Origin: Caldilineaceae bacterium
GTDB lineage: Bacteria > Chloroflexota > Anaerolineae > Caldilineales > Caldilineaceae
Assembly: GCA_020634755.1 (NCBI GenBank)
Contig: JACKBC010000040.1
Location: 1-64,000, forward strand
Length of the DNA stretch: 64,000 bases
Direction: 5' to 3'
This document shows, one piece after another, positions 8,271 through 17,221 of this stretch (its first letter is position 1; each line of letters starts with the position of its first letter). The position numbers and the translations under genes are program-made. Below the pieces are notes generated by a model, which searched no databases, had not been told where the DNA came from, and saw only the letters and a list, made by a program, of their open reading frames with translations.

Positions 8271-9458
8271 GTGCAAATCACCAACATCCGTTCGTGGACC
8301 GTCAAGATTCCGTGGGATCACAACCCCGGCGCGGGCGAAGTGCGCGACCCGGGCCAGCGGGCGTTTATCTTTGTCCAGGTTGAAACGGACGCAGGGCTTA
8401 CCGGCTGGGGCGAAGTGACCACCTATCCCGGCCCGGTGGCCAACCGCGCGGTGGCGGCTTATATTGACCAAATTGGGGATTGGCTGCGCGGGGAAGATCC
8501 GCAAAATATTGAGGCCATCTGGCATAAGATTTTTCGCTCTTTTACCTATGTGGGGACGCGCGGCGCCACCACTGCCGCCATTAGCGCCATCGATATTGCG
8601 CTGTGGGATATCCGCGGCAAGGTGTTGGGCCAGCCCATCTATCAGCTGCTGGGCGGGCCGGTGCGCGACCGTATTCCCATGTACTGCCATCCGTACAACC
8701 CCACATCGCCGGAGCAGATTGTGCGTTCGGCGCGCGAAATTGTGGACGCCGGCTTCAAGGCGTTTAAGATGGACCCCATGATCCACAACATGCCCAGCGG
8801 CAATGCGGGCTATCTCGATGGCGAGTTGAGTGCCGAAACAGAGGCCGAAGCCATTGATATTCTGGCGGCCGCCCGCGCCGAGGTGGGGCCGCAGATCGAA
8901 ATCTTGATCGACGCCCACGGTCTCTACAACGTGCCGGCGGCGGTGCGGCTGGCCAACCGCATGGCCGAGTATAACATCCACTGGTTTGAGGAGCCAGTGC
9001 CGCCCGAAAGCTGGAAGGCGCTCAAGCAGGTTAAGGAGCAGGTGGCCACACCCATCTGTACGGGCGAGCGGCTGCATACGCGGTGGGAATTTGTGCCCAT
9101 CTTTGAACAAGGACTTGCCGATTTCATTATGCCCGATGTGACCTGGACCGGCGGCATCTCTGAACTGAAGAAGATCGCCACCATGGCCGAAGCCTATTAC
9201 ATCCCCATTTCGCCCCACGATGCCAGCGGGCCGGTTAACGTGATGGCCGGCGCCCAGGTGATGATGACCGTACCCAACTTCTATAAGCTGGAGGTGCATC
9301 GCTATGATCTGTCGGGCTACAATATTCTGATCGACCAGCCGCTGGATGTGCGCGAGGGCTGCGTTTATGTGTCGGAGCGTCCAGGTTTGGGATTTGAGAT
9401 GAATATGGACACGCTGCAAAAATATGAAACCACGCCGGAAAACGCGGCCAATGTGTAG
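8271..9458 (+). CDS. Enolase-superfamily acid-sugar dehydratase (galactonate/gluconate dehydratase-like)
   Basis: A 395-residue mandelate-racemase-type enzyme with a capping domain and a (beta/alpha)7-beta barrel. Metal ligands are in their usual places: Asp in I-D-A-H-G, Glu in F-E-E-P-V and Glu in T-G-E-R-L. The general base His lies in S-P-H-D-A-S-G-P. F-K-A-F-K-M-D-P marks the end of the second barrel strand. Such enzymes remove water from aldonic acids to give 2-keto-3-deoxy acids in the cytoplasm. The start is GTG 8271, two bases after the Uma2 stop, suggesting coupling. The exact substrate cannot be set from sequence alone. Confidence 0.85.
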   Translation: MQITNIRSWTVKIPWDHNPGAGEVRDPGQRAFIFVQVETDAGLTGWGEVTTYPGPVANRAVAAYIDQIGDWLRGEDPQNIEAIWHKIFRSFTYVGTRGATTAAISAIDIALWDIRGKVLGQPIYQLLGGPVRDRIPMYCHPYNPTSPEQIVRSAREIVDAGFKAFKMDPMIHNMPSGNAGYLDGELSAETEAEAIDILAAARAEVGPQIEILIDAHGLYNVPAAVRLANRMAEYNIHWFEEPVPPESWKALKQVKEQVATPICTGERLHTRWEFVPIFEQGLADFIMPDVTWTGGISELKKIATMAEAYYIPISPHDASGPVNVMAGAQVMMTVPNFYKLEVHRYDLSGYNILIDQPLDVREGCVYVSERPGLGFEMNMDTLQKYETTPENAANV

Positions 9459-9508
9459 CCTAAACAGCAAGCTGAATCGATTACAAATCGACCTGCGTAG
9501 ATAGCGTC

Positions 9509-9548
9509 AAAATAATCCCGGAATCGTTGGAGATTCCGGGATTATTTT
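9509..9548. terminator. Bidirectional rho-independent terminator
   Basis: A 17-bp perfect stem (9509-9525 with 9532-9548) encloses a six-base loop. The outer pairs are A-rich on the left and T-rich on the right, so it can end transcripts from both strands. It lies between the convergent dehydratase and sulfatase genes. Confidence 0.85.
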
Positions 9549-9593
9549 TGGCGGCTATGTGCCAATCAGCGGTACCCTGCAATCTTCGTCCAT

Positions 9594-11006
9594 TCAAGCC
9601 GTCGCCGTGCGCAAGATGATGCGATCCTCCGTCCATTGATCGCGATACCAGGTACACGCTTCAAAGCGGTCGTTGAGTTCAGCCATGCGCGCTTTGAGGT
9701 GCGTGCGCAGCCTTTCCAGCGTGCCGGCGTGTTGTGTATCCTCCACCAAGTTGTGCATTTGTAGCGGATCGGCCACGTTGTCAAAAAGATATTCGCGGCC
9801 GTCGGCGCGATAAACGGCATAAGTATATTGTTTATCGCGCAGCGCCCGCCATTCGTGGCCATCTTCCCAAATGGCGGTGGCGCCCATGCCCTGTAGAAAT
9901 GCCGCTGCCGGTTCTGCACCCGCTTGCCCTAGTGCGCAATGGCTCACATCCATCCCCTCGACGCCAGCTGGAATTGGCAAATTGAGCAGCCCCAGCAGCG
10001 TGGGCATGATGTCGGGCGAATTGAGGCAGACGTCGCGGTTTGTTCCTGCCGGCGCGTGGCCGGGCCAACGCAATAGAAACGGCACGCGCACCGATTCGTC
10101 ATAAAAGATGTTTTTGGCGCGTCGCCCCTGGGCGCCGAACATTTCGCCGTGATCCGACGTAAAGATAAAGATGGTGTTATCGCGCAGCCCCAGCCGATCC
10201 ACAGCTTCCAGCAGCCGCCCCAAATTCCAATCTAAGTTGGCCGTCATGGCGTAATAGACGCGCATCCACGCGGGCAATTGCACCCTTTCGGTGGCGGAGA
10301 GCGATGCCCACTTGTCGCCATGCAGATCATCGGTGGGCTTGTAATTGGCGGGCAGCGCAAATTCCGCATCGGCAAACATAGCTAGATATGCGGCGGGCAC
10401 ATTGTCTGCATCCCAGGGATCGTGAGGCGTGCCCAGCGACAGGAACAGCGCAAAGGGCTGGTCAGATGCCGCGGCTTCGCTGAGCTTCGCAATGGCCAGG
10501 TCGGTCTGGCCGTCCGGCTCGTAGCCGGGAATCGTGATCCGCTCTGGGCCTTCGCGGTGATAGTATTGGTCCCAATAGGTGTGGTGAAAGCCATACGCGG
10601 CCCAGAAACCATCAAAGCCCAGCCGGTGTGGCCCGCGTGGCGTAAAGGCATTCTTGGGGTCATCGTGATGGCCGATCTGGTTCGCATAGAGATGCCACTT
10701 GCCGATGTAGTATGTCTCATAGCCGCCGGCGGTCAAAACCTGCCCCAGCGCCACGTGATGCTGGGGATTGAGGCGCAGCTCGTTGATCACCATGCCGGTG
10801 CTGCTGGAGTATTTGCCGGTAAATAATGAGGCGCGATAGGGCGCGCACATGGGGTGGCTGGAAGTGGCGTTGACAAAGTTCATGCCCTCGCTCGCCAGCC
10901 GGTCCATGTGGGGCGTCAGGGCGTTGGCGTCGCCGGCAAACCCGCACGATTGATAGCGCAGCTGGTCGGCGAATATGTAGATGAGATTGGGTTGAGGGGT
11001 ATTCAT
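9594..11006 (-). CDS. Sulfatase (S1 family, Cys-type), cytoplasmic
   Basis: A 470-residue type I sulfatase. The active-site signature C-A-P-Y-R-A-S-L-F-T-G-K supplies the Cys that becomes formylglycine. A metal-site Asp is in F-A-D-Q-L-R (the D-Q variant), with further ligands in T-S-D-H-G-E-M-F-G. It has the K-W-H-L motif and a C-terminal D-P-L-Q-M-H-N-L region. No signal peptide is present, so desulfation would occur in the cytoplasm after uptake. ATG 11006 lies seven bases after the stop of the upstream sulfatase; a TTG at 11012 is the alternative. It is probably translated from one mRNA with the gene at 11013. Confidence 0.9.
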   Translation of the reverse strand: MNTPQPNLIYIFADQLRYQSCGFAGDANALTPHMDRLASEGMNFVNATSSHPMCAPYRASLFTGKYSSSTGMVINELRLNPQHHVALGQVLTAGGYETYYIGKWHLYANQIGHHDDPKNAFTPRGPHRLGFDGFWAAYGFHHTYWDQYYHREGPERITIPGYEPDGQTDLAIAKLSEAAASDQPFALFLSLGTPHDPWDADNVPAAYLAMFADAEFALPANYKPTDDLHGDKWASLSATERVQLPAWMRVYYAMTANLDWNLGRLLEAVDRLGLRDNTIFIFTSDHGEMFGAQGRRAKNIFYDESVRVPFLLRWPGHAPAGTNRDVCLNSPDIMPTLLGLLNLPIPAGVEGMDVSHCALGQAGAEPAAAFLQGMGATAIWEDGHEWRALRDKQYTYAVYRADGREYLFDNVADPLQMHNLVEDTQHAGTLERLRTHLKARMAELNDRFEACTWYRDQWTEDRIILRTATA

Positions 11007-11012
11007 ATGCAA

Positions 11013-12461
11013 TTACCATTGTGACTGCCGCGTGGGCAGCGGGTCTACGGTCCAGGCCATGCGGTTGCACAGGCGCAACAGCATCTCTGTTTTTACTTCT
11101 TGGTATGTAGGGTCATTCCACAAATTGCGCGTCTCTGTGGGGTCGGCGCGCAAATCATACAGCTCGCCCGTGTTTAGGCTGTGCACCGCCACCATTTTGT
11201 GCGTGTCGGTGCGAATCATCGTGGCTTGCGCCGTGGGCTCGCGGTGCCAGGGCATGGCGTTGTAATATTCGCAATAGACATCGTCGTGATGATGGGCCAG
11301 CGACGCTTGGCCGGTGAGAAGCGGCCAGAGCGAGCGCCCCTGTATGCCCGGTTGTGGCGGCTGTTGCGCCGCATCCAGCAGCGTTGGCGCAATGTCCATG
11401 AGTTCGACCAATGCGTTGCTGGTCTGGCCGCGCTGGCTGATGCCCGGCCCGCACACAATCAGCGGCACGCGAATCAGCGGTTCGTAAAAGTAGGGCCCTT
11501 TGAGGTAAATACCGTGGTCGCCCAGCATTTCGCCGTGGTCGGACATAAAAATCACCAGCGTATTCTCCAGTTGCCCCGTGCGTTCCAGCGCCGCCATCAT
11601 GCGCCCCACCTGCACGTCGATCAGATCAATCATGGCCCAATAAGCAGCGGTGACCAGCCGGTGCTCTTCAGCGGTCATGGCGGCAAAAGGATGCAGATTG
11701 GCGTTGTTGTACGCACCCGCGTGATCCATCTGCTGATATTGGGGCTTGTCCGCCAATTCGCCCGGTACATACTGGGGGAGCGGGATTGTATCCAGCTTGG
11801 CCAAATAGCGTTCGAGATATGCGACGGGTGGGTCAAAAGCGTGGTGGGGATCGAATATATTGACCGAGAAGAGCCAGGGCTGTGCGCGGCCAGCCTGTGC
11901 TTCCATAAAGTTGATGGCCATCTGTGCGCACCAGGTGGTCTGGTGATGGGCGGCGGGCATGCCGGCTTTCACGTGCGCCGAACCGCGGAACGGCTCTGTT
12001 TTGTAGACAACGCCCCGTTCATGCAGCCAGTGGTGATAGGCATTTGTGGGCCAATCCGGCTGAGGATGGTGCGACCAGTGAAACTCATCATAGCCGTCGT
12101 CAATGCGCGGTTCCGTGCCGTGGTTAACGCTGGGATGACAAGGCGCAATGTGCAGCTTGCCCGAGAGACCGCAGGTGTAACCGGCGTCGTGAAGCAGCTT
12201 GGTCACCAACCGCTCGTCGGCGGGCATCATCTGCCCATTGGCGCGGCAGCGCGTTGTGCGCGGATAGCGCCCTGTTAAAAAGGAAGCGCGGCTGGGCGTG
12301 CAAATGGGGCTTTGACAATAGGCGTGTTCAAAGCGCACGCCCTGTTGGGCCAGCCGGTCAATGTGGGGCGTTTGCACAAAAGAATTGCCAGCGCAGCCAA
12401 GCGTGTCGAACCGCTGCTGGTCGGTGCAGATCCAGAGAATATTGGGGCGTGGCGAACTCAT
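11013..12461 (-). CDS. Sulfatase (S1 family, Cys-type), cytoplasmic
   Basis: A 482-residue sulfatase with the canonical C-T-P-S-R-A-S-F-L-T-G-R-Y-P signature. Other marks are I-C-T-D-Q-Q-R-F at the N-terminus, G-K-L-H-I, and M-S-D-H-G-E-M-L-G-D-H-G. The D-Q-Q-R start resembles choline-sulfatase-like and related S1 subfamilies. No signal peptide is visible. ATG 12461 is chosen for a GGAG ribosome site nine bases upstream; the frame could extend to 12512 but has no support there. It leads a two-gene operon with the sulfatase at 9594 and is divergent from the third sulfatase. The sulfated substrate is unknown. Confidence 0.9.
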   Translation of the reverse strand: MSSPRPNILWICTDQQRFDTLGCAGNSFVQTPHIDRLAQQGVRFEHAYCQSPICTPSRASFLTGRYPRTTRCRANGQMMPADERLVTKLLHDAGYTCGLSGKLHIAPCHPSVNHGTEPRIDDGYDEFHWSHHPQPDWPTNAYHHWLHERGVVYKTEPFRGSAHVKAGMPAAHHQTTWCAQMAINFMEAQAGRAQPWLFSVNIFDPHHAFDPPVAYLERYLAKLDTIPLPQYVPGELADKPQYQQMDHAGAYNNANLHPFAAMTAEEHRLVTAAYWAMIDLIDVQVGRMMAALERTGQLENTLVIFMSDHGEMLGDHGIYLKGPYFYEPLIRVPLIVCGPGISQRGQTSNALVELMDIAPTLLDAAQQPPQPGIQGRSLWPLLTGQASLAHHHDDVYCEYYNAMPWHREPTAQATMIRTDTHKMVAVHSLNTGELYDLRADPTETRNLWNDPTYQEVKTEMLLRLCNRMAWTVDPLPTRQSQW

Positions 12462-12809
12462 GCCATTATCTCCTCTATTGTTTGCGTGGGCCTTTGGGGT
12501 TTTGTGGAACATGACTGCGGCAACGCTATTAGATTGCTACAAGTCCTGCCGCAAACAGTTTATCGGTTTTTTCTAAAAATGAAAATATCCACGCGAGCTA
12601 ACACGGAAAAGTGCTCACAACCGCTTGGCATCCAGCCCCTGTGGCGGCTTTGCGCGGTCGGTTGCCGGATTCATCCGCTGCCTCTACCATGTTTGCCTTT
12701 ACCATGTTTGCCTTTGCTCTGACGTTAGCCGGGATATATTCTATCGAGACTTGGCCCGATGGTGTATAATTTAGGACGCATAGCTCGGCCTAAACAGAGA
12801 GGAGTTTAC
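12462..12809. promoter_or_regulatory. Divergent promoter region between sulfatases, with a 15-bp tandem duplication
   Basis: On the plus strand a TATAAT hexamer at 12765-12770 suits as the -10 box for the gene at 12810, leaving a leader of about 33 bases; I see no clear -35. Two copies of TACCATGTTTGCCTT lie at 12685-12699 and 12700-12714 and could be a paired operator or a simple duplication. The remainder holds no gene. Confidence 0.45.
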
Positions 12810-14306
12810 ATGGCGCAGAAGCCAAATATTGTCATCATTATGACCGACCAGCAGCGGGCGGATGTGAGCCGGCGCGAGGGCTTTCCGCTGGATACCACGC
12901 CCTTTCTCGATCAGTTGGCCCGCCAAGGCATCTGGTTTGATCGCGCGTACACAACGATTCCAGCGTGCGCGCCGGCGCGCGTCAGCATGTTGACCGGACG
13001 TTATCCCAGCGCCACCCGCGTGCGCACCAACCATAACCTGCCCGATGCCACGTATGGGCAGGACCTGTTCCAACTGCTGCGGGCCAATGGGTATACCACA
13101 TCTTTATGCGGCAAGAATCACACCTATTTGGAACGCGATGATGTAGACTTTTGGTACGAAGCCGGCCATCTGAGCGCCGAGGATGGCGCCGAGAAACCAC
13201 TCTATCGGGCCTTTGAAGCGTTTATGAAAGAGACGCATTTTCAGGCCGCGCTAGAGCCGACGCCCTTTCCGCTGGCGGCGCAGTTTCCTCACCGCATTGT
13301 CAGCAAAGCGCAAGAGTGGATCCAATCTCTAGATGGCGAGCAGCCTTTCTTGCTTTGGCTCAGCTTTCCCGAGCCGCATAACCCGTATCAGGTTCCGGAA
13401 CCGTACTATTCTATGTTTGCACCGGCGCAACTGCCCCCTAATTTGGCCAATGAATCGACGCTGGCGACCAAGGGTTTTAAGTACCAATGGTGCCGCGATT
13501 CATTCCTCAAAGCCTTTCCCGATTTTGCCGAGCATTTACCGCGCGCTCGCGCCAACTATCTAGGCTTGCTGCGTCTGCTGGATGACCAAGTGCGCCGCTT
13601 TGTGACCTTTTTGACCGATGTCGGGCTGCGCGAGAATACCATACTCCTCTTTCTCTCGGATCATGGTGATTTTGTGGGCGAATATGGCCTGATGCGCAAA
13701 GGGCCAGATCTGCCGGAAGTGTTGACGCGCATCCCCTTTAGCATCTGTGGCCCCGAGATTGCGCCGCAAACCGAGCCGCACCCCGCCCATATTTCCATTG
13801 TCGATATTTTGCCGACCCTGTGCGAAGCCACCGGTATCTCTATTCCCGACGGTGTGCAGGGCCAAAGTCTGTGGCCATTATTAACCGGGCAGCCGTATCC
13901 GGCCGCGGCATTCCAGAGTGCGTATGCGGAACATGGCTTTGGCGGTCTCTACTACGGTTGGGATGAGGCGCTGGATCCAGCCGTGGACGGACGTACGGAG
14001 AGCCCCGACGGTACGCAGTGGGGATCCTACGACTGCCTCAACAGCTGGACTCAATGTGGGCAGCTGCGCATGGTGCGCAAAGGCGATTGGAAGCTGACCT
14101 GGGACATGGAGGGACATGGCGAGCTATATGATCTATCCTCCGATCCGGTGGAGCTGCACAATCTATTTGGGCAGCCCGACCACGCGGTCATCCAGCAGGC
14201 GCTACTGGCCGAGCTGCTGACGTGGATGTTGCGCGTGCAGGATCCGCTGCCGCTGCCGCGCCGGCGCTACGTCATGAAGCGAGCGCCCCATAACTACTGG
14301 ACGTAA
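12810..14306 (+). CDS. Sulfatase (S1 family, Cys-type), cytoplasmic
   Basis: A 498-residue third sulfatase. The signature is C-A-P-A-R-V-S-M-L-T-G-R-Y-P. It also has I-M-T-D-Q-Q-R-A near the N-terminus, the G-K-N-H-T strand (where K-W-H is usual) and L-S-D-H-G-D-F-V-G-E-Y-G. No signal peptide is seen. ATG 12810 has AGAGAGGAG five bases upstream, which decides the start. The C-terminal segment G-E-L-Y-D-L-S-S-D-P-V-E-L-H-N-L is the common sulfatase ending. It is transcribed away from the other two sulfatases and towards the enolase-type gene at 14537, so they may share a mRNA despite a 230-base gap. Confidence 0.9.
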   Translation: MAQKPNIVIIMTDQQRADVSRREGFPLDTTPFLDQLARQGIWFDRAYTTIPACAPARVSMLTGRYPSATRVRTNHNLPDATYGQDLFQLLRANGYTTSLCGKNHTYLERDDVDFWYEAGHLSAEDGAEKPLYRAFEAFMKETHFQAALEPTPFPLAAQFPHRIVSKAQEWIQSLDGEQPFLLWLSFPEPHNPYQVPEPYYSMFAPAQLPPNLANESTLATKGFKYQWCRDSFLKAFPDFAEHLPRARANYLGLLRLLDDQVRRFVTFLTDVGLRENTILLFLSDHGDFVGEYGLMRKGPDLPEVLTRIPFSICGPEIAPQTEPHPAHISIVDILPTLCEATGISIPDGVQGQSLWPLLTGQPYPAAAFQSAYAEHGFGGLYYGWDEALDPAVDGRTESPDGTQWGSYDCLNSWTQCGQLRMVRKGDWKLTWDMEGHGELYDLSSDPVELHNLFGQPDHAVIQQALLAELLTWMLRVQDPLPLPRRRYVMKRAPHNYWT

Positions 14307-14420
14307 CCGCCGTAAACCAACTGTCTATCCGCAAATGGGTTGTGTTCACGCTCACAACTCGGCAATGGGCTGGGTGTCATCACCAACGTTGCGGATCGAT
14401 TGCAAACCCAAATGCAAGAC

Positions 14421-14508
14421 TTATGCTGCGGTTGTGATGAAAATCGGAGTTTCCTGCTGGAATCTCAGTCAGAAACAGAACTGCGATTTTCATTCAGAGC
14501 TGAGTATA
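14421..14508. mobile_element. TA-flanked MITE, family A, copy 2
   Basis: A non-coding element of about 88 bp whose ends are imperfect inverted repeats. The left arm reads TATGCTGCGGTTGTGATGAA and the right arm, on the other strand, TATACTCAGCTCTGAATGAA. It matches in reverse orientation the element at 22659-22742 (shared core ATGAAAAYCGGAGTTT). The TA at both ends suggests mobilisation by an IS630/Tc1-type transposase. The flanking 14307-14420 shows nothing definite. Confidence 0.65.
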
Positions 14509-14536
14509 AAGGCAAGATGTACAGAGGAGGAAATCA

Positions 14537-15697
14537 ATGTCGAGTCAATCATTAACATTTGAAAAATTTCGCGTTTGGCAGGTGGTGGTGCCCGCGCGGC
14601 AGGATATTGTGTCCGCGGCGGCCACCCCCGGCGTTATGTATCGCGATAGTGGCAAGTGGCCACAAATGCCCATTCATCTAGTCGAAGCAACAACGTCGCA
14701 AGGGATTGTAGCCGTGGGCGAAAGCGGGCGCGGCGCCACGCGCGCCGCCGTGGAAGAAACGCTCCATGCTCTGCTGGGGTGCGATCTGCGTACGATGACG
14801 CCGGCTACCATTTGGCAGGGACCGGCCAATGCCACCGGGTTGCCGCGCACCTACCCCTATTGGTCGTGGGAGCTGGCTGCGGGCCGCAGCTATACTCTGC
14901 TTGAATCGCTGTGGCTGGACGCTGTGGGGAAGGCGGTGGGCATGCCTGCGCATCAGCTGCTGGGCGGCGCCTGTCGCTCACATGTGCCGGTCGATTTTTG
15001 GATCAATCGCCCCGATGCCGCCACCATGGCCAAACTCATCCATGAGGCGGCCACACTGGGCTTGCGCGGCATCAAAATGAAATCGAGCGCCAGCGGCGAC
15101 ACCGCGGCATCCCTACTTTCTATTGCCGCCGACATTCCCGAGAACTTTCACATCACCATCGATCCCATGTGCGCCTGGCGTTCGCTGCGTGAATGCGTGC
15201 GCCAGCTGGAAAAGCTGGCCCAATTGCCCTTCGACATCCAGATCGAAGACCCATTCCCCTATACGGCCATTGCGGATTGGCGCGCCGCGCGCCAAATTAC
15301 GCCGCTTACCATTGCCTGCCACGCCCGCACGGAAGATGTTTTGCAGTTGGCCATGCGTGAAGAGATGGCCGACACCTATAACTTGGGGCGCGGCAGCGTC
15401 TATGACTTTTTGCGCCTTAGCCACGTGACCGAATTTGTGGACAAAGATTGTTGGCAGGGCAGTTCGCTCGAGCTGGGCGTACTGCAACAGATGCGTCTGC
15501 ACGCGTCTGCATGTGCCCGCAACTGCGTCTTGCCCAGCGATCTGCAAAGCGAATGGGCGCGCGAGCAGACCCTGGTTACGCCGCACATGCAGTACGAAGA
15601 TGGCCACGCTGTCGTCTCCAATCGTCCCGGGCTCGGCGTGGAGCTGGATCACGCGGCCATGCAGCAATACATTGTGACGCACTTTGAGGTGGGTTAA
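14537..15697 (+). CDS. Divergent enolase-superfamily enzyme (mandelate racemase/muconate lactonizing type)
   Basis: A 386-residue protein. Seen: the capping-domain end L-L-G-G-A-C-R, the K-x-K pair in G-I-K-M-K-S, first metal Asp in T-I-D-P-M-C-A-W and second Glu in I-E-D-P-F-P-Y. At the third ligand position, where I-A-x-G-E is usual, the sequence is I-A-C-H-A-R-T-E-D, so the third metal ligand is altered or shifted. The end of the barrel is S-S-L-E-L-G-V, as in muconate- and glucarate-type members. ATG 14537 follows AGAGGAGG by six bases. The substrate is unknown; placement beside sulfatases argues for an acid sugar. Confidence 0.75.
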   Translation: MSSQSLTFEKFRVWQVVVPARQDIVSAAATPGVMYRDSGKWPQMPIHLVEATTSQGIVAVGESGRGATRAAVEETLHALLGCDLRTMTPATIWQGPANATGLPRTYPYWSWELAAGRSYTLLESLWLDAVGKAVGMPAHQLLGGACRSHVPVDFWINRPDAATMAKLIHEAATLGLRGIKMKSSASGDTAASLLSIAADIPENFHITIDPMCAWRSLRECVRQLEKLAQLPFDIQIEDPFPYTAIADWRAARQITPLTIACHARTEDVLQLAMREEMADTYNLGRGSVYDFLRLSHVTEFVDKDCWQGSSLELGVLQQMRLHASACARNCVLPSDLQSEWAREQTLVTPHMQYEDGHAVVSNRPGLGVELDHAAMQQYIVTHFEVG

Positions 15698-15888
15698 ATT
15701 GGATCGGACAATCGCTGCACCATGCATCGCCGTGATGGATTCGATGCGCAGCAAAGACGGCTCATGTGGCGCCCGCAAATGGTGGGCGCCTGCACCGCAT
15801 GAATCGTCTCTGGTCTGTTGGCAGTAGTTTAAACCCGTCAGGTCTCGATGGAAGTTAACCAATTAAATCGGTAATACGACGGCACTGG

Positions 15889-16040
15889 TTGAAACCAGCG
15901 CCTGTTACCAAAAGTACGCTAAAGCGCACTCTAGAAATAGCCTGCTTGAGCAGGCTTCCGCTAGCAGACGCAGGCTTCCGCTAGCAGACGCAGGCTTCAG
16001 TGGCATCAATGACCGAAACCAATTTATCAACGTTCATGAA
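15889..16040. repeat. Dispersed palindromic repeat, family E, copy 1
   Basis: About 150 bp with several short hairpins (CGCTAAAGCG and GCCTGCTTGAGCAGGC). A 20-base unit (CAGGCTTCCGCTAGCAGACG) is duplicated in tandem at 15951-15990. Its reverse complement recurs at 43849-43985, with flanks resembling ACCAATTTATMAAYGTTCAT at one end and AAACCAGCGCCTG at the other. It fills most of the gap between two convergent genes. A GGCGCCC/GGGCGCC hairpin at 15758-15784 is the only other structure in 15698-16082. Confidence 0.75.
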
Positions 16041-16082
16041 GAGCTGGCGGGTTTGCCAGCCAACTTATTTCTGAACAATCAC

Positions 16083-17195
16083 TTAGCGTACAAACGACCG
16101 CATAATCTCTTCCGGTGTGCGATAGCTGTATTCAAAGGCCTCTACCGGCTCAATGGGATGCGCGGCAATGGCGTCTTCATCAATGTCTAGACCCAGCCCC
16201 GGCGCATCCGGCACCTGAATGTAACCATCTACCTCGGGCACGGCGCCAGGGGCCACCTCATAGCGCCACGGCACATCGGTGGCCTTGTGCTCCAGCAAGA
16301 AGCAATTGGGAATCGAGGCCAGCACGTGCACATTGGCCATTTCTACAATCGGCCCAACTGAGCCGTCATGCGGAGCCACCGTGACCGATTGGGCTTCCGC
16401 CATGGCGGCCAGCTTTTTGAGTTCGGTAATGCCGCCCAAGCGGGTGGTCTCTGGCTGCACAATGTCGACCAAGTTGCGCGCCAGCAATTCGGTAAAGGAC
16501 CATTTGGCGGCAAACCGTTCACCCGTGGCCAGCGGAATGTTCACCTTTTCGGCCACTTTGGCAAATGCCTCCACATTCTCCGGCGTGACCGGATCTTCGA
16601 GAAAGATGGGGCGATAGGGTTCACAGGCGCGCCCCAGCTGGATGGCGGCCGCCGGCGTAAATTCGGCATGACAGTGCACGCCGATTTCGGCTTCATAGCC
16701 CACGGCTTCGCGTAGCGATTTTAAGACCTCTGAACTGGGCGCACATTTGAACGCTTTGAAGCCGCGGTCCAGCAACCGTTTGGCCGCTTCGGGCGTGCTG
16801 GCATGGCCATAGACGGGAATGGCATCACGCAGTTTCCCGCCCAGCAATTCGTAGACCGGTACGCCCAGCGCCTTGCCTTTGATATCCCACAGGGCCATAT
16901 CAATGGCGCTGATGATGCCGCCGCGCACGGCCCCAGTGGCGCCGTGACCGTGCAGGATATCATAAAGACGCAGCCAGATCTGTTCGATGTTAAATGGGTT
17001 TTGGCCCACCAAAAAGTAGCTCAGTTCCTCAATCCCTTTGGCCACCAAAAAGGGCCAGCCGCCCCCTTCGCCGACGCCGGTTATGCCATCATCGGTAAAC
17101 ACTTTGACAAAGAGCCAATTGCGGCCGCGCGGGCGTCCCGTGCGCTGGCTCTCGTTGGCGTTTACGAGATAGGTTTTAATCTCGGTAATTTTCAT
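16083..17195 (-). CDS. Enolase-superfamily dehydratase, galactonate-dehydratase-like, with altered first metal ligand
   Basis: A 370-residue protein aligned by eye to the DgoD group: L-W-D-I-K-G-K, L-L-G-G-K-L-R-D, G-F-K-A-F-K-C, F-L-E-D-P-V, T-G-E-R-F, P-E-T-T-R-L-G-G-I-T-E-L and A-P-H-D-G. The first metal ligand normally lies in V-D-F-H-G; here the segment is V-H-C-H-A-E-F, so Asp is replaced by His while the following His is kept. It may still bind metal or may catalyse something else. The start ATG 17195 has AAGAGGAAA upstream. It is the last gene downstream of the importer at 22385-17382. Confidence 0.8.
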   Translation of the reverse strand: MKITEIKTYLVNANESQRTGRPRGRNWLFVKVFTDDGITGVGEGGGWPFLVAKGIEELSYFLVGQNPFNIEQIWLRLYDILHGHGATGAVRGGIISAIDMALWDIKGKALGVPVYELLGGKLRDAIPVYGHASTPEAAKRLLDRGFKAFKCAPSSEVLKSLREAVGYEAEIGVHCHAEFTPAAAIQLGRACEPYRPIFLEDPVTPENVEAFAKVAEKVNIPLATGERFAAKWSFTELLARNLVDIVQPETTRLGGITELKKLAAMAEAQSVTVAPHDGSVGPIVEMANVHVLASIPNCFLLEHKATDVPWRYEVAPGAVPEVDGYIQVPDAPGLGLDIDEDAIAAHPIEPVEAFEYSYRTPEEIMRSFVR

Positions 17196-17221
17196 TTGTT
17201 TCCTCTTTTGTTCGTTGATGA

